This document shows, one piece after another, positions 9,420 through 19,081 of a DNA stretch of 64,000 nucleotides (the stretch's first letter is position 1; every line of letters begins with the position of its first letter). This stretch comes from an uncultured Acetobacteraceae bacterium. GTDB taxonomy: Bacteria; Pseudomonadota; Alphaproteobacteria; Acetobacterales; Acetobacteraceae. Position numbers and translations under genes: made by a program. The stretch spans positions 52,722 to 116,721 of the forward strand of contig CALTUD010000008.1 of NCBI GenBank assembly GCA_943912335.1, given 5' to 3'. The notes under the pieces are model-generated. The model was not told where the DNA came from. It saw only the letters and a program-made list of their open reading frames with translations, and ran no database searches.

Positions 9420-10739
9420 CTACCAGGCGAAACGAGCCATCCTACCCTGCGGCGCGCCGATCACCTCGTCGTCGCGCATCACGATCCGCCCACGCACGAT
9501 GGTCGCGACCGGCCAGCCCGTCACCGCCTGCCCATCGAACGGGGTCCAGCCGCAGGGGGTTGCGATCCAGTCGTTGGTGATGGTGCGCCGGCGCTTCATG
9601 TCGACCACGGTGAAGTCGGCATCGAAGCCGGCCGCGATACGGCCCTTGGCGGCCATGTTGTAGACCCGCGCCGGGCCCGCCGCCATCAGATCGGCCAGAC
9701 GGGACAGGCTGAGCCGGCCGTGATTCACGTGGTCCAGCATCAACGGGACGATGGTCTGCACGCCGGTGAGCCCGGCCGGGCAATCGGGCCAGGGACGGCG
9801 CTTGGCCGCGATCGGATGCGGTGCGTGATCGGACGAGACCACATCGACGGTGCCGTCGCGCACCGCCGCCCAGCTCGCCTCGAAATGGCGCCGGTCGCGG
9901 ATCGGGGGGTTCATCACCGCCAGCCCTTCCAGTCGCTCGTAGCAGTCGGGCGCGACCTGGGTGAGATGGTTCACCAGCACCTCGACGGTGGCGATGTCGC
10001 GGAAGCCGGCGAGATAGTCGAGTTCCTCGGCGGTGGAGGTGTGCAGGATATGCGCGGGGCGTCCGGTCTTGCGGGCGAGCGCCATGATCCGGCGCGTGCC
10101 GAGAAACGCGCATTCCTCGTCGCGCCAGATCCGGTGCGTGTCGTAGGGCATGCCGCGCTGGAACAACGGCTTGCGGTCCTGGAGCCGGTATTCGTCCTCG
10201 CTGTGAAAGGCGATGCGACGGCGCCCGGAGCGCATCACCGCCTCGATGCCGGCATCGTCCTCGATCATCAGATCGCCGGTGGAGGAGCCGGCGAACAGCT
10301 TCACCGCGCAAACCCCGGGCAGAGTCTCGTATTCGGCGAGATCGGGCGTGTTGGCGCGGGTGGCGCCGACATAGAAGGCGAAATCGGTGAAGCTTTCCCG
10401 CTCCACGTAGCCGGCCTTCCAGTCGAGCTGGTCGCGGCTGGTGATGGAGGGGCTGGTGTTCGGCATGTCGAACACGGTCGTGATGCCGCCGAGCGCCGCA
10501 GCGCGTGTGCCGGTGGGGATGCTCTCGATGCCGGCGTCGCCCGGATCGCGCAGATGCACATGAGCGTCGATCAGGCCGGGCAGGATGTGCAGGCCGGTGG
10601 CGTCGAAACGCTCCGCCGCATCCGCATCCGCCGGAACGCCCAGGGCGGCGATGCGACCGTCGCGCACGCCGAGATCGGTGGCGATCTCGCCCCAGGGCAG
10701 CACGCAGACGCCGTTGCGAAGGATCAGGTCGTAGCGCAT
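9420..10739 (-). CDS. pyrC: Dihydroorotase (cyclic amidohydrolase)
   Basis: The 439-residue protein is an amidohydrolase-superfamily enzyme with DAHVHLRDPG (first two metal His), VKLFAGSSTG (probable carboxylated Lys), AFHSEDE, HILHTSTAEEL and SSDHAPH (metal Asp). Length and GITTVFDMPNT match class I dihydroorotase, which closes carbamoyl-aspartate to dihydroorotate in pyrimidine synthesis. Allantoinase and hydantoinase are close relatives, so pyrC is likely but not certain. The gene starts inside the end of the TetR gene (16-nt overlap), so the two are probably co-transcribed. Confidence 0.88.
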   Translation of the reverse strand: MRYDLILRNGVCVLPWGEIATDLGVRDGRIAALGVPADADAAERFDATGLHILPGLIDAHVHLRDPGDAGIESIPTGTRAAALGGITTVFDMPNTSPSITSRDQLDWKAGYVERESFTDFAFYVGATRANTPDLAEYETLPGVCAVKLFAGSSTGDLMIEDDAGIEAVMRSGRRRIAFHSEDEYRLQDRKPLFQRGMPYDTHRIWRDEECAFLGTRRIMALARKTGRPAHILHTSTAEELDYLAGFRDIATVEVLVNHLTQVAPDCYERLEGLAVMNPPIRDRRHFEASWAAVRDGTVDVVSSDHAPHPIAAKRRPWPDCPAGLTGVQTIVPLMLDHVNHGRLSLSRLADLMAAGPARVYNMAAKGRIAAGFDADFTVVDMKRRRTITNDWIATPCGWTPFDGQAVTGWPVATIVRGRIVMRDDEVIGAPQGRMARFAW

Positions 10740-11335
10740 CGGTGGACTCCGCAGGCGACGGGCATGGCGCGCAGGGCGGTGCGCACCACGGCGTGAAGCG
10801 TTTCGCGATCGGCGCCGGACGCGGCCTGCACCGACATGCCTTGTGCCACCGTCATGACGAAGGAGGCGAGAGCGGCGGAGTCGGCGTCCGCGGGCAGGTC
10901 GCCCTCCTCCCGGGCGCGTTCCAGCCTCCGTTGGAGTGCGGCCTCGTCCTCACGGCGGCGACGGACCAGTTCGCAGCGCACCGGTTCGGAGGCTTCGGAG
11001 CAGACCAGGACGCCGTTGGTCTTCAGCGATCCGGGCGGCTGTCCCTGGGAGGTGTAGCAATCGGCATAGCCGTAAAGCAGCTTCTGCAGCACTTCCGAGG
11101 TGGTGGGGCTGGCCAGGGCGCATTCGGTGAAGCTGAGGCAGGTGCTCTGGAACCGGTCCAGCGCCTTGACGAAGAGCTGCTGCTTGTTGCCGTATGCGGC
11201 GTAGAGACTGGGGCGGGTGATGCCCATCGCCTCGGTCAGGTCGGTCAGGGACGCGCCCTCGAACCCTTTCTTCCAGAAAACCCGCAGCGCGGCTTGAAGC
11301 GCATCGTCGACATCGAACTCACGCGGGCGTCCCAC
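10724..11335 (-). CDS. TetR/AcrR-family transcriptional regulator
   Basis: The 203-residue protein begins (V)GRPREFDVDDALQAALRVF, with the helix-turn-helix at ASLTDLTEAMGITRPSLYAAYGNKQQLF, the canonical TetR DNA-binding pattern. The C-terminal domain contains MTVAQGMSVQAASGA, usual in this subgroup. A GTG at 11335 preceded by GGGAG is favoured over an upstream TTG at 11365. It is divergent from the RND efflux pair across 139 bp containing a palindrome, so it most likely represses that pump and itself. Confidence 0.9.
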   Translation of the reverse strand: MGRPREFDVDDALQAALRVFWKKGFEGASLTDLTEAMGITRPSLYAAYGNKQQLFVKALDRFQSTCLSFTECALASPTTSEVLQKLLYGYADCYTSQGQPPGSLKTNGVLVCSEASEPVRCELVRRRREDEAALQRRLERAREEGDLPADADSAALASFVMTVAQGMSVQAASGADRETLHAVVRTALRAMPVACGVHRCATT

Positions 11336-11418
11336 TGCCGTGCTCTCCCTGTGGCCGCGACGCAACGCGCAGCCTGTCCCTCGTAGATAGGAGGGTTGCT
11401 TTCAAGCGTCCAGGCACC

Positions 11419-11446
11419 ATACCAATCGGTATTGTATCGCTCGGTA
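11419..11446. promoter_or_regulatory. Candidate TetR operator: 14-bp perfect palindrome plus a degenerate tandem copy
   Basis: ATACCAATCGGTAT at 11419-11432 is a perfect inverted repeat. TATCGCTCGGTA at 11435-11446 matches TACCAATCGGTA at 9 of 12 positions, a second copy spaced 15 bp away. The pair sits midway between the divergent TetR gene and the RND adaptor gene, where a TetR dimer pair would block both promoters. The palindrome is seen directly; regulator binding is inferred. Confidence 0.6.
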
Positions 11447-11474
11447 GGGCGATCCGGTTGCGTGGTGGAAGAAA

Positions 11475-12704
11475 ATGAACGAGCTCGACGATATCGTCCG
11501 CAGCAAACAAGGGCGCGACCGGCGCCGGTCGGTGCGGTTCGCTGCGGTCGCGGTTCTTGTGCTGGCCGTGGCCGGTGGGGTCGCCCTGCACGAGAGCGGC
11601 GGCGGAACGCGTCCGGCCGGACCACCTGCCTTTCCACCGGCGCAGGTGACGGTGAGCAAGCCGCTGCAGCGCACGCTGAGCGATCGCGCCGATTTCCTGG
11701 GGCAGTTCTCCGCCGTGGACGCACTCGAGGTGCGGGCGCAAGTGGGCGGCACCCTGACCGAGATCCACTTCACCGACGGCCAGATCGTGCAGAAGGGCGA
11801 TCTGCTGTTCGTGATCGACCCGCGCCCGTATCAGATCAGGCTGGCGCAGGCGACGGCGCAGATCCGGCAGGCGCAGGCGCGTCTGGCGCTCGCCGGCAGC
11901 GAATTGTGGCGTGCGCAGCAGTTGAAGAAGACCGAATTCGGCACCGGACAATCGGTAGATCAGCGGCAGGCCGACCAGCTCGCCGATCAGGCGTCGCTGG
12001 AGCTCGCCAATGCGCAGGCGCGGGATGCGGCGCTCGATCTCGAATATTGCCAGGTGCGGGCCCCGTTCACCGGGCGGATCAGCGCGCATCGTGTGGCGAT
12101 CGGCAGTCTGGTCAGCGGCAGCCGCGGCGGCACCAGCCCGACGACCTTGCTGACGACGCTGGTATCGCTCGATCCGATCTATCTCGATTTCGACATGAGC
12201 GAGGCCGATTTCCTGGCCTATCAGGCCGATCGGGCGCGCCACAGGAGCGACGCGCCGGCGCCGGTGGCGATCAAGCTCAGCGGCGACGCCGATTATTCCC
12301 ATACCGGCACGCTCGACTTCATCGACAATTCGCTCGATCGCGCCAGCGGCACCATCCATGCCCGCGCCACCGTACCGAACAAGGATCTGTCGCTCTATCC
12401 CGGCGAGTTCGCCCGGGTCCGGGTGGAGACCGCGCCGCCGCATCCAGCCCTGCTGGTGCCGGCCGACGCCGTGGTGCCGGACCAGTCGCAGCATCTGCTG
12501 ATGACGGTTTCCGCCGACAACAAGGTGGTGCCGAAGATCGTGACCCTGGGCGGAACGCGCGGCGGTCTGAGCGTCGTGACCGGCGGCTTGTCGCCCAGCG
12601 ACACGGTGATCATCGACGGCCTGATGCATGCGCGCCCCGGCGCGCCGGTGGTGCCGCAGAACGGTGCCATCCGCTTCGACGACCGCGCCGACACCCAGGA
12701 CTGA
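11475..12704 (+). CDS. RND efflux periplasmic adaptor (membrane fusion protein)
   Basis: The 409-residue protein has an N-terminal anchor (AVAVLVLAVAGGVALH), lipoyl/barrel segments (VRAQVGGTLTEIHFTDGQIVQKGDLLFVIDPRPYQ) and a helical hairpin (LAQATAQIRQAQARLALAGSEL), then the beta-barrel and C-terminal domain. This is the MFP organisation of MexA/AcrA/MdtA-type pumps. Its own inner-membrane partner follows 58 nt downstream; no outer-membrane channel gene is in the window, so a TolC-like channel must come from elsewhere. Probably controlled by the divergent TetR gene. Confidence 0.93.
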   Translation: MNELDDIVRSKQGRDRRRSVRFAAVAVLVLAVAGGVALHESGGGTRPAGPPAFPPAQVTVSKPLQRTLSDRADFLGQFSAVDALEVRAQVGGTLTEIHFTDGQIVQKGDLLFVIDPRPYQIRLAQATAQIRQAQARLALAGSELWRAQQLKKTEFGTGQSVDQRQADQLADQASLELANAQARDAALDLEYCQVRAPFTGRISAHRVAIGSLVSGSRGGTSPTTLLTTLVSLDPIYLDFDMSEADFLAYQADRARHRSDAPAPVAIKLSGDADYSHTGTLDFIDNSLDRASGTIHARATVPNKDLSLYPGEFARVRVETAPPHPALLVPADAVVPDQSQHLLMTVSADNKVVPKIVTLGGTRGGLSVVTGGLSPSDTVIIDGLMHARPGAPVVPQNGAIRFDDRADTQD

Positions 12705-12762
12705 TATCGCGGCCGGACGCGCTCACGCGTGTCCGGCATTGCGGCCAACAGGACAGCAAACG

Positions 12763-15700
12763 ATGCGGTTCACGCATATCTTCATCGACCGGCCGATCCT
12801 GGCCACGGTGTTCAGCGTCTTCCTGACCCTGGTGGGTCTGGGCGCGCTGTTCACCTTGCCGATCGCGCAATATCCCGAGATCGTGCCGCCCACGGTGCAG
12901 ATCACCACCACCTATCCGGGCGCATCGGCGGAAACGGTGGCGCGCACGGTGGCGACGCCGCTGGAGCAGCAGATCAACGGCGTCGAGAACATGCTCTACA
13001 TGAGCAGCCAGTCCACCGGCGACGGCAAACTGACGCTGACGGTGACGTTCCGGATCGGCACGGATCTGAACATCTCGCAGATGCTCACGCAGAACCGCGT
13101 GCAGGACGCCCTGCCCCGCCTGCCGCAGGACGTGCAGCGGCTCGGCGTGCAGGTGCGGAAATCGACGCCCAACATCCTGCTGGCGGTGCATCTGATCTCG
13201 CCGGATCGCAGCCGCGACGATCTCTACATCTCGAACTACGCCACGCTGCACGTGAAGGATGCGCTGGCGCGACTGCCGGGCGTGGGCGACGTGCAGGTGT
13301 TCGGCGGCCGCGACTACGCGATGCGGATCTGGCTCGATCCCGACAAGGTGGCGGCGTACGATCTGGATGCGAGTGAGGTTCTGGCCGCGCTGCAGGCGCA
13401 GAACGTGCAGGTCTCCGCGGGCATCCTGAACCAGCCGCCTTTGCCGTCGCACGAGGCGTTCCAGCTCAACATCCAGACGCTCGGCCGTCTTTCGACGCCG
13501 GCGCAGTTCGCCGACATCATCGTCAAGACCGACCCGAACGGCCACAACACGCGCATCCGCGATATCGGCCATGTCGATATCGGCGCACAGGATTACGGCT
13601 CCGCCGGGTTCCTGGACGACAACAGCGCGGTTCCGCTGCTGATCTTCGCACAGCCGGGCTCGAACTCGCTGGCGGTGGAGCACGAGGTGCTGTCCACCAT
13701 GCAGGCGATGAAGGCGGATTTCCCGCCCGGTCTCGATTACCGGATCATCTACGATCCCACGACCTTCGTCGGAAAGTCGGTGCACGAGGTGATCGTCACC
13801 ATCTTCGTCGCCATCGTCCTGGTGGTCGGCGTGGTGATCCTGTTCCTGCAGACCTGGCGCGCGTCGCTGATCCCGGTGATCGCGATTCCCGTGTCGCTGG
13901 TGGGAACGTTCACGATCCTGGCGTTGCTGGGGATCTCGCTGAACAACCTGTCCCTGTTCGGCCTGGTGCTGGCGGTCGGCATCGTGGTTGATGACGCCAT
14001 CGTCGTGGTGGAGAACGTCGAACGCAATCTGCGTGCCGGCATGACGCCGAACGAGGCGGCGCATCGCACCATGGACGAGGTGGGCGGCGCGCTGATCGCG
14101 ATCGCGCTGACCTTGTGCGCTGTGTTCGTGCCGTCGGCGTTCCTGTCGGGTATCTCGGGCGAGTTCTTCCGCCAGTTCGCGGTGACGATCGCCGCCTCCA
14201 CGGTGATCTCGTGCTTCGTGTCCCTGACGCTGAGCCCGGCTTTGTGCGCGGTGCTGTTCAAGGCTCATGAAGAGCACGTCGATCGCGGCTCGATCGCATC
14301 GCGTCTGATCGGCGGGTTCTTCGACCGGTTCAATCGCGGTTTCGATCGCATGTCGAACGCCTATGGCCGTTTGACGCGAAAGCTGGTGCGCAATCTGGCG
14401 ATCGTGCTGGGCGTGTACGTGGCGCTGATCGCACTGGCGGGGGTGCAGTTGTCGCGCGCGCCGACGGGCTTCGTGCCGGAGCAGGATCAGGGCTATCTGA
14501 TCACGGTGATCCAGCTTCCGGCTGGAGCGACGCTGGACCGAACGGAAGCGGTGGTGCGCCAGGCGAGCCAGATCATTCTCTCCACCCCGGGCGTGGAGCA
14601 TGTGGTGCCGTTCGCGGGTCTCGACGCCACCACCTTTACGGTCGCATCCAACAACGGCACCATCTTCTCCGGCCTGCCCTCGCTCTACGACCATCCCAAC
14701 CATGGCCACACCGCTGCCGTCGTGTTGGGCGATCTGCAGAAGCGTTTGTCGGCGATCAAGGGCGCGTTCATCCTGTCAATCGCCCCGCCGCCCGTGCAGG
14801 GCCTCGGTACCGCAGGCGGCTTCAAGCTGATGCTGCAGGATCGCGCGGGTCTCGGCAGCGAGGCGCTGGCGCATGCGGCGCAGACCCTGATGGGCGCTGC
14901 CAACAAGGACCCGGATTTCGCGGGCGTGTTCACCCTCTTCAACACCAACACGCCGTCGGTCTACGCCGATATCGATCGCGAAAAGGCGGAGAAGGTCGGG
15001 CTGACGCCGACGGACGTGTTCAACACCTTCCAGATCTATCTCGGCTCGCAATACGTGAACGACTTCAACTATCTCGGCCGCACCTACGAGGTCGTGGCGC
15101 AGGCGGACGGGTCGTTCCGACGCAACGTGTCGGATATCGGCCGATTGAAGGTGCGCAACGCGGCCGGGCTGATGGTGCCGATCGGCTCCGTGGCGCGCTT
15201 CGAGGACGTGACCTCGGCCTATCGCGTGCCGCGCTACGATCTGTATCCCGCCGCGGAGATCATGGGCGCCGCCGCGCCCGGCGTCGCCAGCGGCACGGCG
15301 CTGGCGCGGATGGAGCAGCTCGCGAAGGAGGTTCTGCCGCCGGGGATCGGGTTCGAATGGACCGAGATCGCGTTCCAGCAGCAGCAGAAAGGCACGCCCA
15401 CCCTGCTGGTGTTCGGCGCCGCCGCCTTGTTCGTGTTCCTGGTGCTGGCGGCGCAGTACGAGAGCTGGAAGCTGCCTTTGTCGATCGTGCTGATCGTGCC
15501 GATGTGTCTTCTGGCCTCGGTGACGGGATTGATGGCGCGGGGGCTGTCAATCGACATCCTGGCGCAGATCGGTTTCGTGGTTCTGGTCGGTCTGGCCGCC
15601 AAGAACGCGATCCTGATCGTCGAGTTCGCACGTCAGGCGGAAGACGAAGGCGCCAGCCCGGCGGCGGCGGCGATGCATGCGGCGCGCACCCGTCTGCGTC

Positions 15701-15930
15701 CGATCCTGATGACGTCGTTCGCCTTCATTCTCGGCGTCGCGCCCTTGGCCGTGGCGACCGGGGCGGGCTCGGAGATGCGCCGCTCGCTCGGTACCGCCGT
15801 GTTCTTCGGCATGCTGGGCGTGACGGTGTTCGGGCTTCTGTTCACACCCGCCTTCTATACGGCGGTGCGGACCCTGCTTGGCGGGCGCCGCTCGCAGGAG
15901 AAAGAAACAGTGCTCGCCTCCGAGCACTGA
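12763..15930 (+). CDS. RND multidrug efflux pump, inner-membrane subunit (AcrB/MexF-like)
   Basis: The 1055-residue protein starts MRFTHIFIDRPILATVFSVF, the standard HAE1 RND start. It has TM4 GIVVDDAIVVVENVERN with the paired proton-relay Asp residues, large periplasmic loops after TM1 and TM7, and the C-terminal ILIVEFARQAEDEG and RLRPILMTSFAFILGV signatures. Length is typical. The ATG at 12763 follows AGGA by 9 nt; the longer upstream frame overlaps the adaptor gene and is not needed. Drug specificity cannot be predicted from sequence. Confidence 0.95.
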   Translation: MRFTHIFIDRPILATVFSVFLTLVGLGALFTLPIAQYPEIVPPTVQITTTYPGASAETVARTVATPLEQQINGVENMLYMSSQSTGDGKLTLTVTFRIGTDLNISQMLTQNRVQDALPRLPQDVQRLGVQVRKSTPNILLAVHLISPDRSRDDLYISNYATLHVKDALARLPGVGDVQVFGGRDYAMRIWLDPDKVAAYDLDASEVLAALQAQNVQVSAGILNQPPLPSHEAFQLNIQTLGRLSTPAQFADIIVKTDPNGHNTRIRDIGHVDIGAQDYGSAGFLDDNSAVPLLIFAQPGSNSLAVEHEVLSTMQAMKADFPPGLDYRIIYDPTTFVGKSVHEVIVTIFVAIVLVVGVVILFLQTWRASLIPVIAIPVSLVGTFTILALLGISLNNLSLFGLVLAVGIVVDDAIVVVENVERNLRAGMTPNEAAHRTMDEVGGALIAIALTLCAVFVPSAFLSGISGEFFRQFAVTIAASTVISCFVSLTLSPALCAVLFKAHEEHVDRGSIASRLIGGFFDRFNRGFDRMSNAYGRLTRKLVRNLAIVLGVYVALIALAGVQLSRAPTGFVPEQDQGYLITVIQLPAGATLDRTEAVVRQASQIILSTPGVEHVVPFAGLDATTFTVASNNGTIFSGLPSLYDHPNHGHTAAVVLGDLQKRLSAIKGAFILSIAPPPVQGLGTAGGFKLMLQDRAGLGSEALAHAAQTLMGAANKDPDFAGVFTLFNTNTPSVYADIDREKAEKVGLTPTDVFNTFQIYLGSQYVNDFNYLGRTYEVVAQADGSFRRNVSDIGRLKVRNAAGLMVPIGSVARFEDVTSAYRVPRYDLYPAAEIMGAAAPGVASGTALARMEQLAKEVLPPGIGFEWTEIAFQQQQKGTPTLLVFGAAALFVFLVLAAQYESWKLPLSIVLIVPMCLLASVTGLMARGLSIDILAQIGFVVLVGLAAKNAILIVEFARQAEDEGASPAAAAMHAARTRLRPILMTSFAFILGVAPLAVATGAGSEMRRSLGTAVFFGMLGVTVFGLLFTPAFYTAVRTLLGGRRSQEKETVLASEH

Positions 15931-15967
15931 AACAGGCCGGCACGCGATTGTGCCCGAGGCCGATCGC

Positions 15968-17179
15968 GTGTCCGATGTGTCGATGGATGACAAGGACACG
16001 GTGAGGCCGGCCGATCGTGCCGCCGCGTTGGCGGCGGAACAGAATCGCAAGATGGCAGCCTCCGCGCTCGCCTTCGTGCGCGGCAGCACCAGACGGTTCT
16101 ACGCCTGGCTGGAGGATTCGACCCGGGCCGCGGTGCCGGACGGGCCGCCGCTCTGGATCTGCGGCGATTGCCATCTGGGCAATCTCGGGCCGGTCGGCAG
16201 CGCGGACGGCAAGCTCGCCCTGCAGATCCGCGATCTGGACCAGACCGTGATCGGCAATCCCGCGCATGACCTGATCCGGCTCAGCCTGTCCCTGGCCATG
16301 GCGGCGCGCTCGTCCGACCTGCCCGGCGTGGCCACGGCGCAGATCATGGAACAGGTCACGGCAGGCTACGAGGACGCGTTCGCGGACGGCAAAGCCGCGA
16401 GGCCGTCGGATCTGCCGAAGCGCATGCGCGGCATCCTGCAGGAAGCCGCCGGACGATCCTGGAAACATCTGGCGGATGAGCGCATCGAAGGAACCGCGCC
16501 CAGCATTCCGCTCGGGCGGCGTTTCTGGCCGCTCACCAAGGCGGAACGCGGCGCCATCGACGCGCTGTTCACGGAGGAAACCGTGCAGGCGCTGGTCACG
16601 GTTCTGCGCGGTTTCGAGACCGGAGCGGCGGTGCGGGTTCTCGATGCGGCCTTCTGGCGCAAGGGATGTTCGTCGCTGGGACGCCTGCGCTACGCCGTGC
16701 TGCTGCGTGTCGGCAAAGGCGACGACGCGCGCCATTGCCTGATCGACATCAAGGAAGCCGTTTCCGCCGATACGCCGCGTGCGCCGGGCGCATCCATGCC
16801 GCGCGCGCCGGCCGATCGCGTCGTGGCGGGTGCGCGGGCCCTCTCGCCGCATCTCGGCGATCGCATGCTGGCGGCACGGCTGCTGGACCGATCCGTGTTT
16901 CTGCGTGCCCTGCTGCCGCAGGATCTGAAGCTGGACTTCAACCGCCTGAGCCGGCAGGAAGCGCTGGATGTCGCGTGGTCCCTGGCCAACGTGGTGGGAC
17001 AGGCGCATGGACGGCAGCTGGAGGATACGGATCGCCGCTCCTGGCTGTCCGCGCTGCGGCGGCGGTCCGGCACGCTCGATGCGCCGTCCTGGCTATGGAC
17101 CAGCGTGGTCGATCTGGTCGCCGTGCACGAGCCGGCCTATCTCAACCATTGCCGCCGCTACGCTCTGGCAGAGGCGTGA
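15968..17179 (+). CDS. DUF2252-family protein
   Basis: The 403-residue protein carries AFVRGSTRRFYAWLE, ICGDCHLGNLG and LQIRDLDQTVIGNPAHDLIRLS, landmarks of the DUF2252 family, whose fold resembles aminoglycoside-phosphotransferase-like kinases; biochemical function is unknown. Start choice: a GTG at 15968 has GAGG 8 nt upstream; an ATG at 15983 gives nearly the same protein, while longer versions overlap the RND pump gene. Its 3' end overlaps the convergent monooxygenase-like gene by about 38 nt. Confidence 0.85.
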   Translation: MSDVSMDDKDTVRPADRAAALAAEQNRKMAASALAFVRGSTRRFYAWLEDSTRAAVPDGPPLWICGDCHLGNLGPVGSADGKLALQIRDLDQTVIGNPAHDLIRLSLSLAMAARSSDLPGVATAQIMEQVTAGYEDAFADGKAARPSDLPKRMRGILQEAAGRSWKHLADERIEGTAPSIPLGRRFWPLTKAERGAIDALFTEETVQALVTVLRGFETGAAVRVLDAAFWRKGCSSLGRLRYAVLLRVGKGDDARHCLIDIKEAVSADTPRAPGASMPRAPADRVVAGARALSPHLGDRMLAARLLDRSVFLRALLPQDLKLDFNRLSRQEALDVAWSLANVVGQAHGRQLEDTDRRSWLSALRRRSGTLDAPSWLWTSVVDLVAVHEPAYLNHCRRYALAEA

Positions 17180-17492
17180 AGCCGGCAAAAAGCGTGCTGG
17201 TTTCGGCGAGCGTATTCAACGGAACGTAATCACATAAGGCAGCATAGCGAGCCCAGAGTGCCTGCACCGCGTCGTCCGAATGCGCACGCTCGATCGCGCC
17301 CGGCGCCCATTCGAACACCTCCACGATCGTGCCGTCCGTCGCACGCATCAGCATCTCCTGGCGGTCCGTGGCGAGGCCGCGTGCGCGCAGGATCGGCAGA
17401 TGCTCGCGCGCCAGGGCGGCAAGGGCCTCGTCATAGCCGGGCTTCGGCTTGTAGGCGACGATCACGATGGTGCCGGTCTTCCCATCCGTCAT
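17142..17492 (-). CDS. Small dimeric alpha/beta-barrel (antibiotic-biosynthesis-monooxygenase-like) protein
   Basis: A 116-residue protein with the beta-alpha-beta pattern of the ABM/ferredoxin-like dimeric barrel fold: TIVIVAYKPKPGYDEALAAL, a central ILRARGLATDRQEMLMR strand and VEVFEWAPGAIERAH. Family members are heme-degrading or quinol monooxygenases or have no known activity; no catalytic residue pattern decides here. It follows the CPA1 antiporter gene by 2 nt and is probably its operon partner. Its end overlaps the convergent DUF2252 gene. Confidence 0.7.
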   Translation of the reverse strand: MTDGKTGTIVIVAYKPKPGYDEALAALAREHLPILRARGLATDRQEMLMRATDGTIVEVFEWAPGAIERAHSDDAVQALWARYAALCDYVPLNTLAETSTLFAGFTPLPERSGGNG

Positions 17493-17494
17493 GA

Positions 17495-19027
17495 TCAGCT
17501 TTCCTCGATCCTGCGGTGCTCGTCGGGAAGAAGGGCCAGCTCGCGCCAGTCCAGCTCTTCCAGCAGCGTGTCGTAGCAGGCGGCGTCGAGTTCGTGGTTG
17601 CGATGCATGCGCAGCAAGGCCGCGCGCTCGGCAGCGATCGCGCCAAGCGCCAGCGTCCGGTAACGTTCCTGATCCGCCCAGAGATGTTCGGCTTCCGAGC
17701 GCGCCGCATAGGTCTTGCGCACCAGCATCGCCTCACGCCCGTCCTCGCCGTCGAGACTGTCCATTCCCGCCTTGATCAGCGCTTCGCGCGCACGCGACAA
17801 GGCTTGCGCGGCATCCTCGGAGCGGTCGAGACGGAGCAGCCGGATCAGCGGCGCCAGGGTGAGCCCCTGCAGGACGAGCGTGCCCATGACGATGGCGAAC
17901 GCGCTCAAGGTCACGAGATCGCGTTTCGGGAAATCCGCCGGCAGGGCAAAGGCGGTCGCCAACGTCACCAGACCGCGCATGCCGCACCAGCCGACGAGGA
18001 TGCCGGCGCGCAGGCTCGGCCTCTCGGCATGGCCGCGATACGCAGGAACATGCGCCGCGAGGCGGTTGGACAGCATCACCACCACAAAACGCACAAGAAC
18101 CACGGCAGCGAGAACGATCGCGGCGAAGGACAGCGCCTGATCCAGACGCGTGGTCTGCATCCTGGCTAGGATGGTGCGGACCTGCATGCCCATGAACAGA
18201 AAGGCGAGCACGTTCAACAGAAACACCACCGTGGCCCAGACCGCATAGGAATGAACCCGCATGCGTGCAGAGGATGCGCCGGTATGGGTGGAGGCGAGCG
18301 TCATCGCATAGGCTACCACGCAGAGCACGGCAGACACGCCGAGCCGTTCGGCAACGATCCAGACCAGACAGGTGGAGACGAATTGCAGCAGATTGCCGCC
18401 CAGCGTTCCGGTGGTGAACGGTGTGGCAAGGCGGGACAGAAAGGCGAAAGCGATGCCGAGCGCGATGCCGGCCGGCGCGGCCAGGCCGAGATGGACCACG
18501 CCGATCCAGCGCAGACCGCCCTGCTCCTGCACGGCCAGCGCACCGCCGAACAGAAGCAGCGCCACCGCATCGTTGAACAGGCTTTCGCCTTTCAGAACAG
18601 CCTCGGTGTTGGCCGGCACGGACAGGCCGGACAGCACCGCCGTGGCGGCAACCGCATCGGGCGGCGCCACGATCGCGCCCAGCACCAGGGCCGCCGGCAG
18701 CGGCAACCCGGCGTAGTGGACACCGAGCCAGGCGACCAGAAACGCGGTCAGCAGCACCCCGCCCGCCGCCAGAACCAGCAAAGGCGGCCAGAAGCGCCGC
18801 GCCAGCGTGGCGGGAAAATCATAGGCGGCATCGAGCAGAGTGGGCGCGATGAACAAGGCCAGCGCCATGGCGGGATCGAGCGTGATCTCCGGCGCGCCCG
18901 GAACCAGCGCCACCAGCATGCCGGACGCGGCCAGCATCGCCGGATACGGCAGGCCGAGCCGGCGCGAGACCTGCAGCAGCGCGATCGACAACAGCAGCAG
19001 AACCAGGAGGCTCTCGAAAAAGCTCAT
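17495..19027 (-). CDS. Na+/H+ antiporter, CPA1 family
   Basis: The 510-residue protein has about 12 hydrophobic segments. LGAIVAPPDAVAATAVLSGL and ALLKGESLFNDAVALLLFGG-like segments (VLKGESLFNDAVALLLF) contain the conserved ion-binding Asp residues of CPA1 exchangers. A soluble helical C-terminal tail of about 110 residues follows. It moves Na+ or K+ out in exchange for H+. It lies 54 nt downstream of the asparagine-synthase-like gene on the same strand and is tightly followed by the ABM-like gene. Confidence 0.92.
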   Translation of the reverse strand: MSFFESLLVLLLLSIALLQVSRRLGLPYPAMLAASGMLVALVPGAPEITLDPAMALALFIAPTLLDAAYDFPATLARRFWPPLLVLAAGGVLLTAFLVAWLGVHYAGLPLPAALVLGAIVAPPDAVAATAVLSGLSVPANTEAVLKGESLFNDAVALLLFGGALAVQEQGGLRWIGVVHLGLAAPAGIALGIAFAFLSRLATPFTTGTLGGNLLQFVSTCLVWIVAERLGVSAVLCVVAYAMTLASTHTGASSARMRVHSYAVWATVVFLLNVLAFLFMGMQVRTILARMQTTRLDQALSFAAIVLAAVVLVRFVVVMLSNRLAAHVPAYRGHAERPSLRAGILVGWCGMRGLVTLATAFALPADFPKRDLVTLSAFAIVMGTLVLQGLTLAPLIRLLRLDRSEDAAQALSRAREALIKAGMDSLDGEDGREAMLVRKTYAARSEAEHLWADQERYRTLALGAIAAERAALLRMHRNHELDAACYDTLLEELDWRELALLPDEHRRIEES

Positions 19028-19081
19028 GCCGGGAGACCGTAAGATACCGGAACGACCCCGGACAAGCGGCTTCGGCGGCGC

